Shown here piece by piece: positions 1-11,800 of a stretch of DNA of 22,450 nucleotides. Location: positions 1 to 22,450 of the forward strand of contig JAAPAO010000580.1 in assembly GCA_013115145.1 (NCBI GenBank). Reading direction: 5' to 3'. Position numbers and translations under genes: made by a program. The first letter of the stretch is position 1. Each line of letters opens with the position of its first letter. The DNA comes from Perkinsus chesapeaki (Eukaryota; Perkinsozoa; Perkinsida; Perkinsidae). Below the pieces are notes generated by a model. The model was not told the origin of the DNA. It saw only the letters and a program-made list of their open reading frames with translations, and searched no databases.

Positions 1-539
1 GGGTGGGGCAGGTGAAAAGCCTTGTCAACACGTTCGAAGGGCGACATTCTAGTGGGAGTGATCCTCTCCTACATAATATTGGATATGAAGGTAACATATT
101 AACTAGGATACTAGGTTGTATCGCATCACTTGCAATATTAATTGTATCTATTCTTGGACATTTCGCTTTTGCTGAAGAAGTAAGTTTAATTTATTATTAT
201 TATTTAGATCTAATATACTATTATTAGGTCCGTAATCCATTAACAACAATGTTATGTGTATTATATTTGGTGATTGGTATTATATTAATAATTATTGAAT
301 TTATGCCAAACATATCATTATCCAATTCTATATTTGAAGAAGCCCAATTCTTACGTCATCTAATTGGTAAATCATCTTTTTATCTATTCATTGGTTTACT
401 ATTTATATGCCAAGGCTCAATAGTTAATAATAATAGTAAAGTATCATCATGGATGTTTATTTCCGTTGGTATTTATTTGGATGTAATTGCTATCTTATTC
501 TTCTTAATTGGTTTAAAGATGCGTAGATCGGGTTACTAG
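1..539 (+). CDS. COPI-associated / TVP15-like Golgi membrane protein, 5' partial
   Basis: Two exons are visible: 1-179 (the frame runs in from upstream and has no ATG) and 228-539 (stop TAG). They are joined across a 48-nt GT..AG intron at 180-227, so the product reads ...HFAFAEE|VRNPLTT.... About 162 residues are visible. After a short hydrophilic N-terminus come four hydrophobic segments: around ILTRILGCIASLAIL, LCVLYLVIGIILIII, SFYLFIGLLFICQG and FISVGIYLDVIAILFFLIG. A hydrophilic KMRRSGY tail follows. The four-helix layout and the RHLIGKSSFYLFIGLL stretch before helix 3 resemble the COPI-associated (TVP15) family, small Golgi/vesicle membrane proteins whose biochemical role is poorly known. 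The family call rests on remembered resemblance, and another small four-helix protein is possible. The gene is convergent with the acyl-CoA synthetase gene, with 103 bp between their stops. Confidence 0.6.
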
Positions 540-642
540 TAATATTAAACATTTTCTATTATTGTAGTGTATTGTTAATACTGGTAAATCAATATTATAA
601 TAATATTAGAAACAAAAGGAATTGAATAAGTATTTAATATAC

Positions 643-2972
643 TTACTTACGCCCAAGTGGTTTAAGTGATTCAAGCATACTAGCATCTCTTTTTGCAATA
701 CCTTGCCGAGATATTTTATTAGTAGCTGTTAAACACTTATTATCAGTAGTCCATGGATCACATATTAAACCAATACCTGATAATTTCTCAATAGGTAATA
801 AATGACCCTTTTTGTAACAATCCATAAGGGACTTCATAACCTCCTTATTAACATCAGGATTCTTAAGAAGATCTTGTAAATTATTATATTTAATATTATT
901 ATCATCTGCCCATTTAGTAATACTCTTATCTCTAACTTGTACTATAGCAACTGGTCTATCCATAGTACCATCACCATATACCATTAAACCACCAGCAAGT
1001 GCATCAACATAAGGTGACCCACCATATACCATTTCCATATTCTCCATAGCTATATATTCACCACCTTTTAATTTAGCCAAATTCTTAATACGATCAATAA
1101 TACGTAAAGTACCATCGTTACACCACATACCAATATCACCAGTCTTAAACCAACCATTAGGTAAAAATGATTCCTTAGTTTTATCAGGTAATCTAAAGTA
1201 TCCATAACTTACACTAGGCCCACGTATCATAACTTCACCTCTACCTAGACATGGTTTACCATCAGCATCCATTGTATCTTTACTAAGATAAGGTGAACCA
1301 TTTGGATCTAATATTTCAGGTTCACCATCAGGTCCTATACATGATCTTAACATAATCTCACAACCAGGTATTGGTGGTCCAACATTAAATGGACGTGTAT
1401 CACCAAGTAATGAGAATGATGCCCCAGCACATGTTTCAGTTAATGCATAACCTTGTACAACATAACAACCAAATGCAGTACGTATCCAGTCTTGAACATC
1501 ACCAGCTAAAGGACCACCACCAGATAATATACCAGTAACTCTGCCACCTAACATATCTTCAATCTTTTTAAATACAATCTTATCAAATAAAGGTGTATAT
1601 CGACCATTATTCAGTGCTGATAATTTCCAAGCAAATGCTTCCTTAACAATATGTTGTTTAGTAGGAGGTAGCTTTGATATAACAGCGAGTGCTCCTTTCA
1701 TTATTACTTCATAAACTTTAGGTACACCCATAATAAGATGTGGTTTAAACTCCTTTAAAGCACCATATGGCTTAGCACCAACATCAGATATTGTATGTGG
1801 ATCAGCATAACCAATATTACCACCCAATGACAATACACCAATATGAATAGCTAATTCGAATATATGGGCTAATGGTAGATAGGCTAAATGGGAGAAGTGT
1901 GGTGGTACAGCAGATACACAAATAGGTATAACAGATCCAATGGTAAATACAATACTAGAATGTGGCATAACAACACCTTTAGGTTTACCAGTAGTACCAC
2001 TAGTATACATAATAACAGCTACTGAATCTTCACTTGCTTTATTAATAGGATATTCCTTTTCACATTTCATACCAATTTCCATAGCTTTAGCATATGGTAT
2101 AACTTCAATACCATCATGACTCTTAATGTCGTCGTCTTTATTAGCAGCTGCTATCTTTGGATCAACATTAAGATCTGTATAAATAATATATTTAAGTGTT
2201 GGCATCTCCTTTCGTTTAGATATAATAGTATTAACATTTTTCCTATTGCATAGTAAAGTAGTCCTTTCACCTTCTTCAACTGCTTGTACTACTGCATCTG
2301 GTCCTAATGTACCATATACTGTAGTTACTAACATATCTTGACTCCATGCACCCAATGCTGCTGTTATCCACATATCGCATGTATCTTCAAATATAACTAA
2401 TGAATATTCACCAAGTAGATCATGATCATAATCTTTAGTATGTTTAACTTGTGGTTTATTGCCAATAGAGCGCAAGAAAGCACCAAATGCACGATAATTA
2501 TCACCAAGTTGTTTATAAGTAGTCCAATGTGTTGGTCCAAATACACTAACTGGGAATCTAACTTAATAAATTGTGATTAATTAATACTTGTTATTATACG
2601 TGTTATTACCTTTGTCCAACATCTTCTTTACCTTTATATTCTCTCATACCCAATGCTTTCATATCAGGATATTGTGATACACTACATTCAACAAGATCAA
2701 GTAATGTTTTAGCATCTGGTGATGCCCAATCACATACTAGTTTAAAATCTTTACATCCAGTTCTCATACGAATGGCATCACCGTTCTAAATATATCACTA
2801 TTATACATTATATACTTATTACTATTACCTCTTCACCAGTTACTTCCGAATTCATTACTGAATCAACTGGCTTATGTTTAAACTGTTTAATAGGTCCACC
2901 AGTAATTAACCATGCACATGAATCTAATAACTTAAGTAGACCAGATACAATCGATGCACCTATAGTAGTCAT
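643..2972 (-). CDS. Long-chain acyl-CoA synthetase (copy A)
   Basis: Three exons (2972-2829, 2785-2610, 2557-643) are separated by introns 2828-2786 (43 nt) and 2609-2558 (52 nt). They sum to 2235 nt, or 744 aa, a normal size for eukaryotic ACSL enzymes. The family activates long-chain fatty acids to acyl-CoA through an acyl-AMP intermediate, usually at a membrane. Diagnostic adenylate-forming motifs are present: MYTSGTTGKPKG (about residues 290-301), QGYALTETCAG (475-485), FKTGDIG (577-583) and DRIKNLAKLKGGE (595-607, with the conserved lysines). The N-terminus (MTTIGASIVSGLLKLLD) is amphipathic to hydrophobic and could anchor the enzyme. The ATG at 2972 is the first in frame and its exon matches exon 1 of copy B. 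The C-terminus ends LGRK, so there is no SKL-type peroxisomal signal. It lies downstream of paralogous copy B on the same strand. The substrate chain length cannot be read from the sequence. Confidence 0.93.
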
Positions 2973-3387
2973 GTAGATGATATAAATAATAATACTGATA
3001 TATTTAATATATAAATTATTAACTCAAAGCCAGCATATGAATGATAAGGAATAATCATTGTACCAATAATCTAGTGTATTATCAAACTGCACCTGCTGCT
3101 GCTGCTGCCATTCACCCATTTATAGGGTGATGTTGCAGCAGCAGCATGGGGAGCAGGATGAGGAGGAGGAGGGAGTGGTAGTAGAAATGTTGTAAGGAGG
3201 TTTGTAGATATTGGTAAGCTGCTTTGTTGGTAGTGGTAAGTGGACAATACGAGAATAGACTATATATTATTATTGTGACTAAACATATCCTTTGTCAAAT
3301 ATCTCACAATAATATTATTAAGTCTTGGCAAAAAACAATCTTATTATTGGTTATTAATGATCATGCTATCTTTGTTGATGTTGGCAT
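2973..3387. other. Intergenic spacer between the two ACSL genes
   Basis: This 415-bp spacer holds the 5' flank of copy A and the 3' flank of copy B. No open frame in it fits a gene. It contains a CTG/CAG hairpin (3097-3146), followed by a purine-rich GGA/GTA stretch (about 3150-3240). On the minus strand, a pyrimidine/AT-rich run ending in CAG (complement of about 3001-2999) lies some 26 nt before the copy A start codon and could serve as a splice acceptor for a leader. Confidence 0.5.
3097..3146. repeat. CTG/CAG inverted repeat able to form a long hairpin
   Basis: TGCTGCTGCTGC (3097-3108) is the exact complement of GCAGCAGCAGCA (3135-3146). Inside, TCACCC (3112-3117) pairs with GGGTGA (3125-3130) around a 7-nt loop, with a small 3/4-nt internal loop between the two helices. 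That gives 18 base pairs in 50 nt. It stands out in an AT-rich spacer and is noncoding in the models used here. Confidence 0.75.
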
Positions 3388-5686
3388 TTAACGTCTACCA
3401 GCCTTTTTAAGCTGTTCCAACATATCAGCATGTCTAGCACATATACCACTTCGGGATATCTTCTGTGTAGCAGTCATACATTTATTATCTGATGTCCAAG
3501 GATCATGTATTAGACCAACTGCAACAATCTTCTCTAATGCTGATAGATTACTCTTCTTATGAATATCCATCATATCTCTTAGAACCTCTTTATTTGCTGC
3601 AGGATTTGATAACAAATCATCCTCATCCTTATATTCAACCTTATTAGCATCAGCCCATTTTTCCAAGTTCTTAACATTAACTTGTACTATAGCAACTGGT
3701 CTATCCATAGTACCATCACCATATACCATAACACCACCAGCAAGTGCATTAACATATTCAGAAGTACCATAAATATTCTCCATATTCTCCAAAGCTATAT
3801 ATTCACCACCCTTCAGTTTAACAAGATTCTTAACACGATCAATGATACGTAGTGTTCCATCAGGTAACCATTCACCAACATCACCAGTCTTAAACCAGCC
3901 ATCAGGTAAATAAGTCTTAGCAGTTAGTTCTGGTAGCTTATAATAGCATTTACTAATACTAGGCCCACGTATCATAACTTCACCTCTACCTAGACATGGT
4001 TCACCATCAGCATCCATTGTATCTTTACTAAGATAAGGTAAGCTAGACTTATCTAACACTTCAGGTTCACCATCAGGTCCTATACATGATCTTAACATAA
4101 TCTCCATACCAGGTTCCGGTGGACCAACATTAGAGCCTCTCGTATCTTCCATAAGCGATATACAACCACCAGCACAAGTCTCAGTTAAACCATAACCTTG
4201 AATAACAGGGCATGAGAATACACTTAAACAGAACTTTTGAACTTCAGCAGATAATGCACCACCACCAGATAAAACAACAGCTACATTACCACCAAATGCT
4301 GCTTTAACCTTGTTAAATAATACAAGGTCAAATACTGGTGTAGTACGGCCATTACTCATAGCTTCATATTTATACCTAAATCATTTAATAATAACAACAA
4401 CTTATTGCCGCTTACTCTAATGCAGCATCAGCAAGATCTCTCTTCCATTGGGGTAAATGTGAGAATTTAGCCTTAGCACCTTTCATAATAACCTCAAATA
4501 TCTTAGGTACACCCATGATAAGATGTGGTTTAAACTCCTCTAATGCACCAGTAGGTCTAGCTCCAGCTCTGGTAATAGTATGTGGATCAGCATAACCAAT
4601 ATGCCCACCCATGGACAATACACCAACATGGACTGCTAACTCATAAACATGAGCTAATGGTAGATAGGCTAAATGAGTAAAGTGTTTAGGGAAGTAATCA
4701 ATAACAAGTGGTATAACAGTAGCAATAGTAAATCTTATGGATTTATGTGGCATAACAACACCTTTAGGTTTACCAGTAGTACCACTAGTATACATAACAA
4801 CAGCTACTGAATCTTCAACACATTTATGCATTGGATATTTATCAGTAAGTTCATTACCAAGCTTTAAGGCATCGTAATACTCAATAACTGATATACCAGA
4901 ATCTTCAAAACCAGTAAGACCTTCCTTGCAATCTTTGGGATCAATATTCCAGTTGGTATAAATAATATGCTTTAATGTCGGCATATCAGATTTTCTAGCA
5001 ATAAGCTTACCAACATTCTTCCTATTACAGAATATAGTAGTAGCATTACTCTCTTGAATAGATTGTACAACAGCATCTGGTCCTAATGTACCATAAACGG
5101 TTGATATAAACATATCTTGGCTCCATGCACCCAAGGCAGTAGTGATCCAAGCATCACATGTGTCCTCAAACATGATAACAGAGCAAGCTCCGTGACAGTC
5201 ATCAGCATTACCAGTATGAGGTTGAGCATGATTACCAATGCTTAAAAGATATGCCCCCATGGCACGAAGATTGCAGCCTAACTGACCAAAGGTAGTCCAA
5301 TTGGTTTTACCAAATACTTTAACTGGGAATCTTTCACCAATATCCTTATAACCAAGGAATTCTCTAACACCAAGAGCAGGGAAATCAGGTTGATTCTCAA
5401 CATTAGAATAGACTAAGTCTAAACATGTTTCAGCACCAGGTGCCCAGAAACATACTGGCTTGAAATCCTTCTTACCAGTCATAACACGAATAGGGTCACC
5501 ATTCTGAATATGAATAATAAATTATAATATTATATATTATGTTACCTCTTCACCAACAACTTCTGAGTTATCTTGATCTTCGGGTTTCTTAAAGTTAAGT
5601 CGTCGAATGGGGCCACCAGTGATGACCCAGACTAGTAAATCCAGGAATTTTAATATCCCAGTGGCAATTGATACGCCTATAGACAT
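3388..5686 (-). CDS. Long-chain acyl-CoA synthetase (copy B)
   Basis: Three exons (5686-5546, 5503-4416, 4375-3388) are separated by introns 5545-5504 (42 nt) and 4415-4376 (40 nt). They sum to 2217 nt, or 738 aa. This is the paralogue of the neighbouring copy A and is collinear along its whole length. The motifs are MYTSGTTGKPKG (about 284-295), QGYGLTETCAG (about 469-479), FKTGDVGEWLPDGTLRIIDR and LVKLKGGEYIALE. The N-terminus MSIGVSIATGILKFLDLLVW is hydrophobic and could be a membrane anchor. The first intron (after ...GEE, phase 0) is shared with copy A. The second (after ...DAALE) is absent from copy A, and copy B lacks copy A's second intron. The C-terminus ends KKAGRR. The gene is divergent from CFAP44, with 186 bp between their start codons. 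I am confident of the family but cannot assign an isoform. Confidence 0.93.
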
Positions 5687-5872
5687 AACAACAACAACAA
5701 ACTACAAATCTAACAACTATAATCATATCATCATTGCTTTAGGGTTAATAATCATAGGTCATTATAAAATAGGCTAAGGAGGCTAGACTTGTAAAAAGCG
5801 CACGCCAAAACGAGCTGCGCATTTTAATAAATCTTAATAATCTTAGAATTGAATTTATTTAGTGTTGATGAA
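5687..5872. promoter_or_regulatory. Divergent intergenic region shared by ACSL copy B and CFAP44
   Basis: Only 186 bp separate the two start codons, so both promoters must fit here or overlap. No TATA or other core motif is convincing. Two acceptor-like sites precede the CFAP44 ATG: ...AATCTTAG and GAATTTATTTAG (ending at 5862, 10 nt before the ATG). Perkinsids and dinoflagellates add a spliced leader to mRNAs, so 5862 is a candidate trans-splice acceptor. That is inference. Confidence 0.4.
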
Positions 5873-8800
5873 ATGGAAAGTAGTAATCAAGAAGGATCTA
5901 GACGGTCATCAAATATTACAGTAAGCTCATTTGGAGCATCAGATAATCATGCTAATAATGATGTTAATAATGATGGTAATAAAAGTATATAGCTTCCATA
6001 GTTAAATGGTGGTATAGACGTTGCCATAATAAGACCATCCCAACCAGTAACAAGGACTATGTCTACTGGTAATATACCATCACCAACTAAAAGATTTCAA
6101 AGTCTTATACATGCTGCACAATCATTAAGAAGGCAATCAGCTGGAGATGCTTTTGCTAGTGTTGTATTACGGTAATGATAATATATATTATTAGTATACA
6201 ATATATTAATAATAGGAAAAGCTTATATGAAAGGAAAATAACAAGACGTGGTACAAGAGACTTCTCAGCTGTAATAATATATAGGGTTTATAATATATAT
6301 GTTGGTAGATACAAAGAAGAACTAGTTATGGTAATATAAGTGTAGTTGATGATGATAATGTTAAAGAAGAAGCATTACCTGATGATATGTATTATCGAAT
6401 AGAAGGCAATAAAGATTTACAAATACCTATTAATAAAGATAATAATATACCTAATCATTTAATTAATAATGAACGTAATATTGATAATAAATATAATGTT
6501 ATATTATATATTAGGTACATTTGGGTTCGATTTTAATAATAGATATAATATATTATTCTTACCTGATGGAGATAGATTCGCATATGTAACCGGACAATAT
6601 GTTAATATGTAATATAATATTAAATATATTATAGATAGGTATATTTAGATATACCTTATCAACTGGTAATCAAATAAGTATACCAAGTATTGATAATGGT
6701 GGTATTGGTGCATTAGCCATTCATCATAATGGTTATTATATAAGTATAGGGGAAAAGTGTTGGCATAGGAAACCTAATGTGTAATAGTTATATACTGTAT
6801 TATTATTACTAATATATACAGATATATATACGATATTAAGAATGATTTCCACACTGGTGATGCATATCCAGCTGCTTTATCCAGAGTCCTTCGTGGAGGT
6901 AGTAGTATAATATATATTAATATTATGCCCTATTATTATAGGAGCTGATAGAGGATATGCATCGATAGATTTCAGCCCACATGATACAAGACAATTATGT
7001 AAATAATACCTTGTATTTGATAATATTTAATATTATATAAGGTACACTAGGATGCTCTCCTGATTATATGTTATCTATTTGGGATTGGCATTCTGAGAAG
7101 GTATTGTTACGATGTAAGGCTTTTGGACAGGAGGTTATTAAATGTGTATGGGGAAGGTTTCCAGGAACACTAATAACATATGGTAATACCAGGGATCGAA
7201 CCAGGGACCTATCGATTATTATTAAGGTATTGGACATATACGCTTCTGGAAGATGGCTAAGACTTTTACTGGTTTAAAATTACAAGGTGATATAGGAAAG
7301 TTTGGCCAAGCTGAACTTAGTGATATTGAAGCTTATATACAATTATCAGATGGTAAAGTTGTTACAGGTAATTAGTAGTTGAACTACTAAGGGTAGATTG
7401 AGCAATGGTGGAGGCAACAGTTGTCTTTAGGAAGTGAATATGGTAAATTACTATTATGGGAAGGAGTTTTTGTTAAATGTGAGATGGTACGTAAATTAGA
7501 TGATAGTAGTACTATACCATGTCATAATGGCCCTATTGGTGTGGTAATAAGTAACATATTTATTATACTAGAGTATTATTATAACTAGGTATTTATATCT
7601 GATATAATAACACTTGATGGAGGAGCAACAACAACAACAGCAGTAGTAACTGGTGGTTATGATGGTTATATTAGATGGTGGTCATTGAATGATATTGATA
7701 AAGCTGAGACGCCTGATATAGAAGAAGGAGCAGCCGGAGGAGGAGGAGGAGGGGTGTTAGATGTATTATATTTGTACGATATAATATACACTTTAATTTA
7801 ATTATAGGTTGGTATTACTTTATTAAAGGGATATAAGTTATCTACTAAGGATGGTAATACAGCAATAATACAACATATTGAAAGGTAATAATATATTAAT
7901 ATTCATTATATATATGTATTAATAGATCTAAAGATGATAGAAAATGGTTAATACAAGATCCATCTAATGGTATTATATGGCTATTATATAAAGATAATGA
8001 TACTACTATAGAGGTTAAGGAGGTATAGTGTATAATAATAAACTATATAATTGAGTAGTAATATAGGTATTAAGGGCACCTAGTAGGGCACTGAAGGGGG
8101 TATTATTATTACCTAAAACATCAATAGCAATTACTGGTGGTATGGATGGTATATTAAGTAAGTATAGGATAGGTTATTATTATTAATATATTACTATTAG
8201 GGGCATATAATATAACTAAAGATACTCCTAATATGGGAGAGTTATATAATTATAAAAGTATATATAACGATGGTAGTGGAGTCCAGAGGATAACAGTATT
8301 AAATATGGTAATATATTATCAACAATATTAGGGTATTGTATTGATGTAGATTTGTGGGAATTATGGTAGTATTATTATAGTTGGATATGAAGATGGAACA
8401 GTGAGGGGTTTATTGTGTATTTCATGAATATAGCTATTTTTAGATAAGAGCTTTTACCCTTACCAAAGATGGAGGAGGTTTTACATTAATAAAATGCTAT
8501 AAACCACATTGTAAAGGATCTGTTGATTATATCCTTATTAACAGTAAGAAGAGTGGCAATGCTTGGTGAAGATATTAGGTCATGATATTATTTAGATAAT
8601 ATATTAATAACCATTTCAAAAGCAGATTCAACAGCCTTCTGCTTTAGTATCGATAAGTAGGTATTAACATTAACTAGTTAATATATATATATCTATATAG
8701 GAATAATATAAGAGAAATAATAGAGCCAATAGGATTCATAGAAGTAAAGGATCATGCTGCATGCTGCCCTACATCATCAATAACAACTGCTACATTAAGA

Positions 8801-11800
8801 TATAATAATAATAGGATATTAATAGGTATGGATGATGGTAGTATTATTGAATATATATTAGATAATGTAATATATGTATAATACAGGATAATAATATAGA
8901 GTATATTATAATAGTAGGTAGTCGATAATAGAAAAGAAAAGGAAGGTGGTGGTGGTGGTGGTCATTTACATAGTTATAAATTAATAGAAATGCCTTACAA
9001 AAGGAGCATTAAACCTTACATACCAACATTAAGGCAAATAAAAATGATGAAAAAGAAGGAACAAGAAGATGATATTAAAATACAAGAGAAGGAGGATGAT
9101 GATGATCATGAGGAGGAGGAGAGGAGTGATGCAGCAGCAGCAGCAGCAGAAGAAGGTGGTATTAAAGGGTCTTATATTAGGAGTTAAGTGGTATATATAG
9201 TATAATGGTATAAGGTTATTATTATGTCTTAGAAGACTATTAGTAATTAACTTACGTTATAATAATAATCGCTATATTGTTATGGATAAGGCTAAACTCG
9301 TTTCGTGACTGTTTCAGAGGGTGGTGATAGTGTTATAGAAAAGAGTAATGATGGTGATGAATCTATTGTAGATGATGATGAAGGTTATATTACGGCATGT
9401 TGCGAGTAGGTTATATATAATAATAAAGATTAGGTTATTATTATTATAAGGTATACATCATCAATAGATAGTTATATAATAACAGGTATAGGGAGATATA
9501 AAGGATATATATGGCAAGTTAAAATGAATGAAGAAGAAAGCACAACATCAACAACAACAACAACAACAACAACAACAGTAGTAGCAGTAGCAAAGCCATT
9601 ATTGGAGGTTATGGCATATGGAAAGACATCATCCTCCTCATCCTCCTATCCAGGTTAGATAGATAAGGGGATGGTCGGTCATATTATTATATATTTAGTT
9701 CAAATGGATTGGTCATCATCATCATCATCAAGAGGTCAGCTATTATTAATAGGTTTTAGTGATGGTAGAGTTTGGATGGTAAAGGTCCATGGTTCGATTC
9801 AATGTTAGGGTATTTAATGACCTCCTTAGGTTACTAAGGAATTGAAGAATTATATGGAGATTGGTTGCGGTGATGCTATTAATGGATCAATCACTGGGAT
9901 AAGGCTATCTATTCATGAGAGCTGTCTTGTTGTATCTAGTAATGATGGTTCATTAAGTGTTAATACATTAGATATAGATAAAGTAATAGTGCTGGGGTTC
10001 GAACCCTCGACCTTATTAACAGGTTTATGAAGCCAGTAGGCTACTAGATGCCCAGAAAAGGGAAGGGAAGAGTGGTATGATGATAGATGATATGTTCCCA
10101 GCACCAGATGGTAGTCGACGATATGGTAAGGTGGTTACGATTATGGTTATTGTATTATATATATGGTTATTAGGGTTAACTGCTGTAGAGGATGATAATG
10201 CTATAGGAGATAGTTGTGTAATAGATTGGGGGATAGCAGGTGATGTAGAGGTGATATCGATAATAAGCTAATGATAATGAGCTGGATAAAGGGGATATAA
10301 TTAGGATATAATAAGGTTAGATCATTATTCTATTGAAGAATCTAAATTAAAGGATGAAAGAGATAAAGCATATTCAATAGCAGAAGGCCATAAAGATAAG
10401 GTATTTGTTATTATTATTCTTGTTGTTGTTGAATTATTATTATACAAGGTACGAGAGGAGGTGTCATACCTTAGAAAGGAGTTAGAAAGTATTAAAGATT
10501 GGTTAATAGCTGAGGTAGGTGGTGTTGTGCTGCCTATAAGGGGGATAATATTGTAATATATTGCATAGATAAATAAAGATAACCTTCAACCATTAACTAA
10601 ACAAGAGAGTATAGCTATATTTACAGTAGACCAGGATTATGTTAAGTCACTGCGCCAGGAAATTGATAACACAGTTGAGAAGGTGGCACATGATATGGTT
10701 GGTGGTGTTAGGTCTTTAATGAGCTTTTATGTTAGGTTAATATTGAGATGGCTTATGAAGTGGAAAAGAGTATATTGGCTTTAAATAAAGTAAATGATCG
10801 TTATCTTGATGGGATAGATTGTGAAATAATAATAGTAGAAACATTTAAGAGAGGAGAGAATGGTAAAGAAGAAGAAGTTGGTGAGCTGGGGAAATAGCTG
10901 GGGTTATAGAGTATATAGAAATATTAATAATAGGTACCTTTAGAACACGTATATTATCAGATGAATTCAGATATGAGTTAGAAAGACTTAAAGAACTGAT
11001 AGATCGATCAAGTAGTAGTAGTAGTAGTGATGGTAGATGCGGTATAATAAAGGTAGGTAACAGTGGGACTAGAAGGAAGACGCCTGATAAGAAGAGACAT
11101 GTCATAGATGATAATAAGGGTAGGTTATATGATAATAATAAGGCAATATACATATATTATAGAAGGTGATAATATAATTAATGATGAAGGGGATGAAGGA
11201 CAATTGGCAGGGTTTAGTGTTGTGCAAAAAAGGGATATAAGAAGGGCTAAAAGAGAGGATAGAAGGAGAAGATTGAATGAACTTGAAAGTAGTAGACCAG
11301 ATGGTAATATAGATGATGAAAGGGATGTAATATATATGGATGATAGGCAAAGGGGTTGTTAAGGTGGTTAATTGGGATGTTTAGATTGAAGCTATTAAAC
11401 GGGCTGAAGAGGGTATAGGGAGTTATATATTAAAGTCGAATGAAGAATATAAATTGAATGAAAATAATGAAAGGTAAGTATATTATTAATGAGTATTGAA
11501 TAATATATTATAGCTTATTATTATATTTAGGATGAATACTGATAGTAAAAGGAAACAGATGTTATTATTGCAAGAAGCATTATATACAATTATGAGTCAA
11601 TTTAATAAACAAGTTAGTTATTGCTGTGGTGGTGATGGTGGAGAAGAAGATCATTTGATGTTAAGGTACTTGATTTGAGAAATGAGAAAAGGAATATACG
11701 AATGGAATTGATTAAAGATATAGGAAAACTAAGGGATATTGACAAAGTATTATCAAAGGAGAAGGAAGAGGGTGATGAGAGTTGTTGTATAACATCATCG

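Larger units (their letters stand above)
9317..10022 (+). other. CFAP44: CFAP44 second WD/beta region
   Basis: Exons read [46 protein letters not shown], then a threonine run, then [29 protein letters not shown] and [13 protein letters not shown]. The introns I could phase are 9416-9450 (35 nt), 9779-9829 (51 nt) and 9983-10022 (40 nt). Another near 9656-9700 is likely (donor after YPG). The repeated pattern of aromatic residues, glycine and DG turns fits beta-propeller blades such as those in the second half of CFAP44's N-terminal region. Confidence 0.6.

Noticed and set aside
6740..6780. A possible 12-nt mini-intron (GTGTTGGCATAG) in CFAP44
   Set aside because: The frame stays open without removing it ([11 protein letters not shown]), and no other intron in the window is shorter than 35 nt.
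7189..7205. tRNA gene at the T-arm-like sequences
   Set aside because: Only the T-arm is present. There is no A box, D-arm, anticodon arm or acceptor stem at any of the three intron sites, nor at 20756 or 21100.
11108..11362. 84-codon plus-strand open frame starting at an internal ATG
   Set aside because: It lies inside the CFAP44 coiled-coil half and reads as charged helix, so it is an exon of that gene and not a separate gene.
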